Source of the DNA: Dokdonia sp. Hel_I_53
GTDB taxonomy: Bacteria > Bacteroidota > Bacteroidia > Flavobacteriales > Flavobacteriaceae
Assembly: GCF_007827465.1 (NCBI RefSeq)
Contig: NZ_VISL01000001.1
Span: 1,164,501-1,228,500, forward strand
DNA: 64,000 bases
Reading direction: 5' to 3'
Shown: one piece after another, positions 63,130 to 64,000 of the stretch
Position numbering within the stretch: the stretch's first letter is position 1
How the letters are laid out: every line of letters begins with the position of its first letter
Notes under the pieces: model-generated
What the model saw: the letters and a program-made list of their open reading frames with translations, nothing else
The model's database searches: none
What the model was told of the DNA's origin: nothing
Translations under genes and position numbers: made by a program

Positions 63130-63322
63130 CATTCGCAAATAGCTGTATTTTGGTTTAAATCTTACAAAATGATAAATAAAATCATCTTGTTATAAAGAAA
63201 TTTAAATACTGTTTTATAGAAATTAAAATTTATAATTTACTATAAATCATTTACTTATGATTATTTTCAGTTTTGCACTTTATAAAATTTAAAATCTATC
63301 AATTTCATTTTCAATGATTTAT
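63130..63322. other. AT-rich spacer after gyrB
   Basis: No gene recognised, and no clear terminator for gyrB. Confidence 0.5.
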
Positions 63323-63354
63323 TTGGATTTTATTTGTAAGAAAGTGTATCTTTC
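63323..63354 (+). promoter_or_regulatory. Candidate promoter of small RNA
   Basis: TTG at 63323-63325, 21 bases, then TATCTTTC (63347-63354, one base off TAnnTTTG). Confidence 0.45.
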
Positions 63355-63360
63355 GCCTGT

Positions 63361-63486
63361 GAGAATTAAGTAATTGTTTTTAAACATATACTTTCACTTC
63401 TAATCTCGATAATTAAATGTAGGGGTTTAATTTGAAGGGATTAGAACAATAAGATGCCCTGCCATTAACTAATGGTAGGGTTTTCT
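63361..63486 (+). ncRNA. Candidate structured small RNA (about 125 nt)
   Basis: Starting a few bases after the promoter-like pair, the segment folds on inspection into a two-part stem: TTCTAATC (63398-63405) with GATTAGAA (63439-63446), internal loop TCGAT / TGAAGG, then AATTAAA (63411-63417) with TTTAATT (63426-63432) around loop TGTAGGGG. It ends with a terminator-like hairpin CCCTGCCATTA / TAATGGTAGGG (63457-63467 with 63470-63480) and T-run. No ORF fits. Identity unknown; 6S RNA, a flavobacterial conserved RNA motif or an orphan sRNA are options. Confidence 0.5.
63457..63486 (+). terminator. Terminator hairpin of the candidate small RNA
   Basis: CCCTGCCATTA / TAATGGTAGGG with one G-T pair, very short loop, then TTTTCT. 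Confidence 0.65.
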
Positions 63487-63847
63487 AGTTTTAAACGCAA
63501 AAAAGCTTCCTAAGATAGATTCTCACAATTAATTAGATCTGATTTGAGATGAATCCAAAAATTTTCTTTCTCAAAACTACCTCTCAACTATTTCAAATAG
63601 ATCTTATTTACAAATTCTAACCTGGTTATATGATCACGTCAATGTTTTTGAAAATTAGAATTTTCTTTTAAACATCTCTTTAACATGCAATGACCTTCAT
63701 TATTTATTATTGAATTAATATGTCTATTTCACAAATGAATGGACTAGAGATTCTTTAAAATATAGACATCAAAAACATTGAGATATTGTATTTTCGCAAG
63801 AGCTTAAAGGCTAAACACTAGAACTATAAATTTTAAAATAATAAATC
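63487..63847. other. AT-rich upstream region of mdh
   Basis: 361 bases without a gene. Near the end TATTTTCG (63789-63796; one base off TAnnTTTG) is a candidate mdh -7 box, 51 bases before the ATG. Confidence 0.35.
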
Positions 63848-64000
63848 ATGAAAGTTACTGTAGTAGGTGCTGGAGCTGTAGGAGCCAGTTGTGCAGAATA
63901 TATTGCAATTAAAAATTTTGCAAGTGAAGTTGTATTAGTTGATATTAAAGAGGGATTTGCTGAAGGAAAAGCAATGGATCTTATGCAAACAGCATCTCTT
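63848..64000 (+). CDS. mdh: Malate dehydrogenase, N-terminal part (cut by window end)
   Basis: The first 51 residues are visible. MKVTVVGAGAVGASCAEYI is the NAD-binding GxGxxG fingerprint, EVVLVDIKEGFAEGKAMDLMQTASL the next strand with the NAD-binding Asp and the conserved GKAxDLxQ of LDH-like malate dehydrogenases. It oxidises malate to oxaloacetate in the TCA cycle. The 3' end lies outside the window. Confidence 0.9.
   Translation, partial: MKVTVVGAGAVGASCAEYIAIKNFASEVVLVDIKEGFAEGKAMDLMQTASL

Overview
The window is chromosomal DNA from an AT-rich marine-type flavobacterium (phylum Bacteroidota, family Flavobacteriaceae). The evidence is a SprB/SprF gliding-adhesin locus with type IX secretion (T9SS) C-terminal domains, a split transketolase, BshC, promoter boxes of the Bacteroidota form TAnnTTTG with an upstream TTG, and a zeaxanthin-type crt cluster. 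A Dokdonia/Krokinobacter-like genus is my guess from gene content and from the repeat described below; it is not proven. No insertion sequence, prophage, CRISPR array or rRNA operon was seen.

Layout. 1-3585: the end of trpD, then trpC-trpF-trpB-trpA, tightly packed (tryptophan synthesis). 3673-8789: a 42-residue orphan protein; ddl-coaD on the minus strand; a PASTA membrane protein with rluD; yaaA; a 39-residue ribosomal protein THX gene; and a Mug/UDG-like glycosylase. 8871-17617: an M14 peptidase lipoprotein, a NUDIX hydrolase divergent from pyrE, an SRPBCC protein, the two transketolase halves, an outer-membrane barrel, an FKBP lipoprotein, an S4 protein, a phosphoribosyltransferase and aroK. 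A tRNA-Lys(TTT) with a clear promoter and terminator follows.

20119-40783 (minus strand): a gliding-motility locus of six genes, ending sprC-like, sprD-like, sprB (4362 residues) and sprF. The sprD-like protein combines a PorP/SprF-like barrel, about 59 copies of a six-residue LAEEAR repeat and a SPOR-like end. SprB should be exported by T9SS with SprF and laid on the surface as a motile adhesin.

41356-45361: tRNA-Leu(GAG), then a CarH-like MerR/B12-binding regulator overlapping crtI, followed by crtB and crtZ. This looks like a light- or cobalamin-responsive carotenoid operon. 45471-64000: a sugar-nucleotide epimerase, a two-domain glycosyltransferase, trmL, bshC, a second M14 peptidase, a BNR-type lipoprotein, rimO, a serine hydrolase, ftsY, mpl, a secreted DinB-like protein, gyrB, a candidate small RNA and the start of mdh.

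The most striking feature not explained by genes is a dispersed 14-bp palindrome, GCTTTCGCGAAAGC: 19 copies, 17 perfect and 2 with one mismatch, 11 between genes and 8 inside genes. The copies inside genes use all three reading frames, most often giving the peptide AFAKA.
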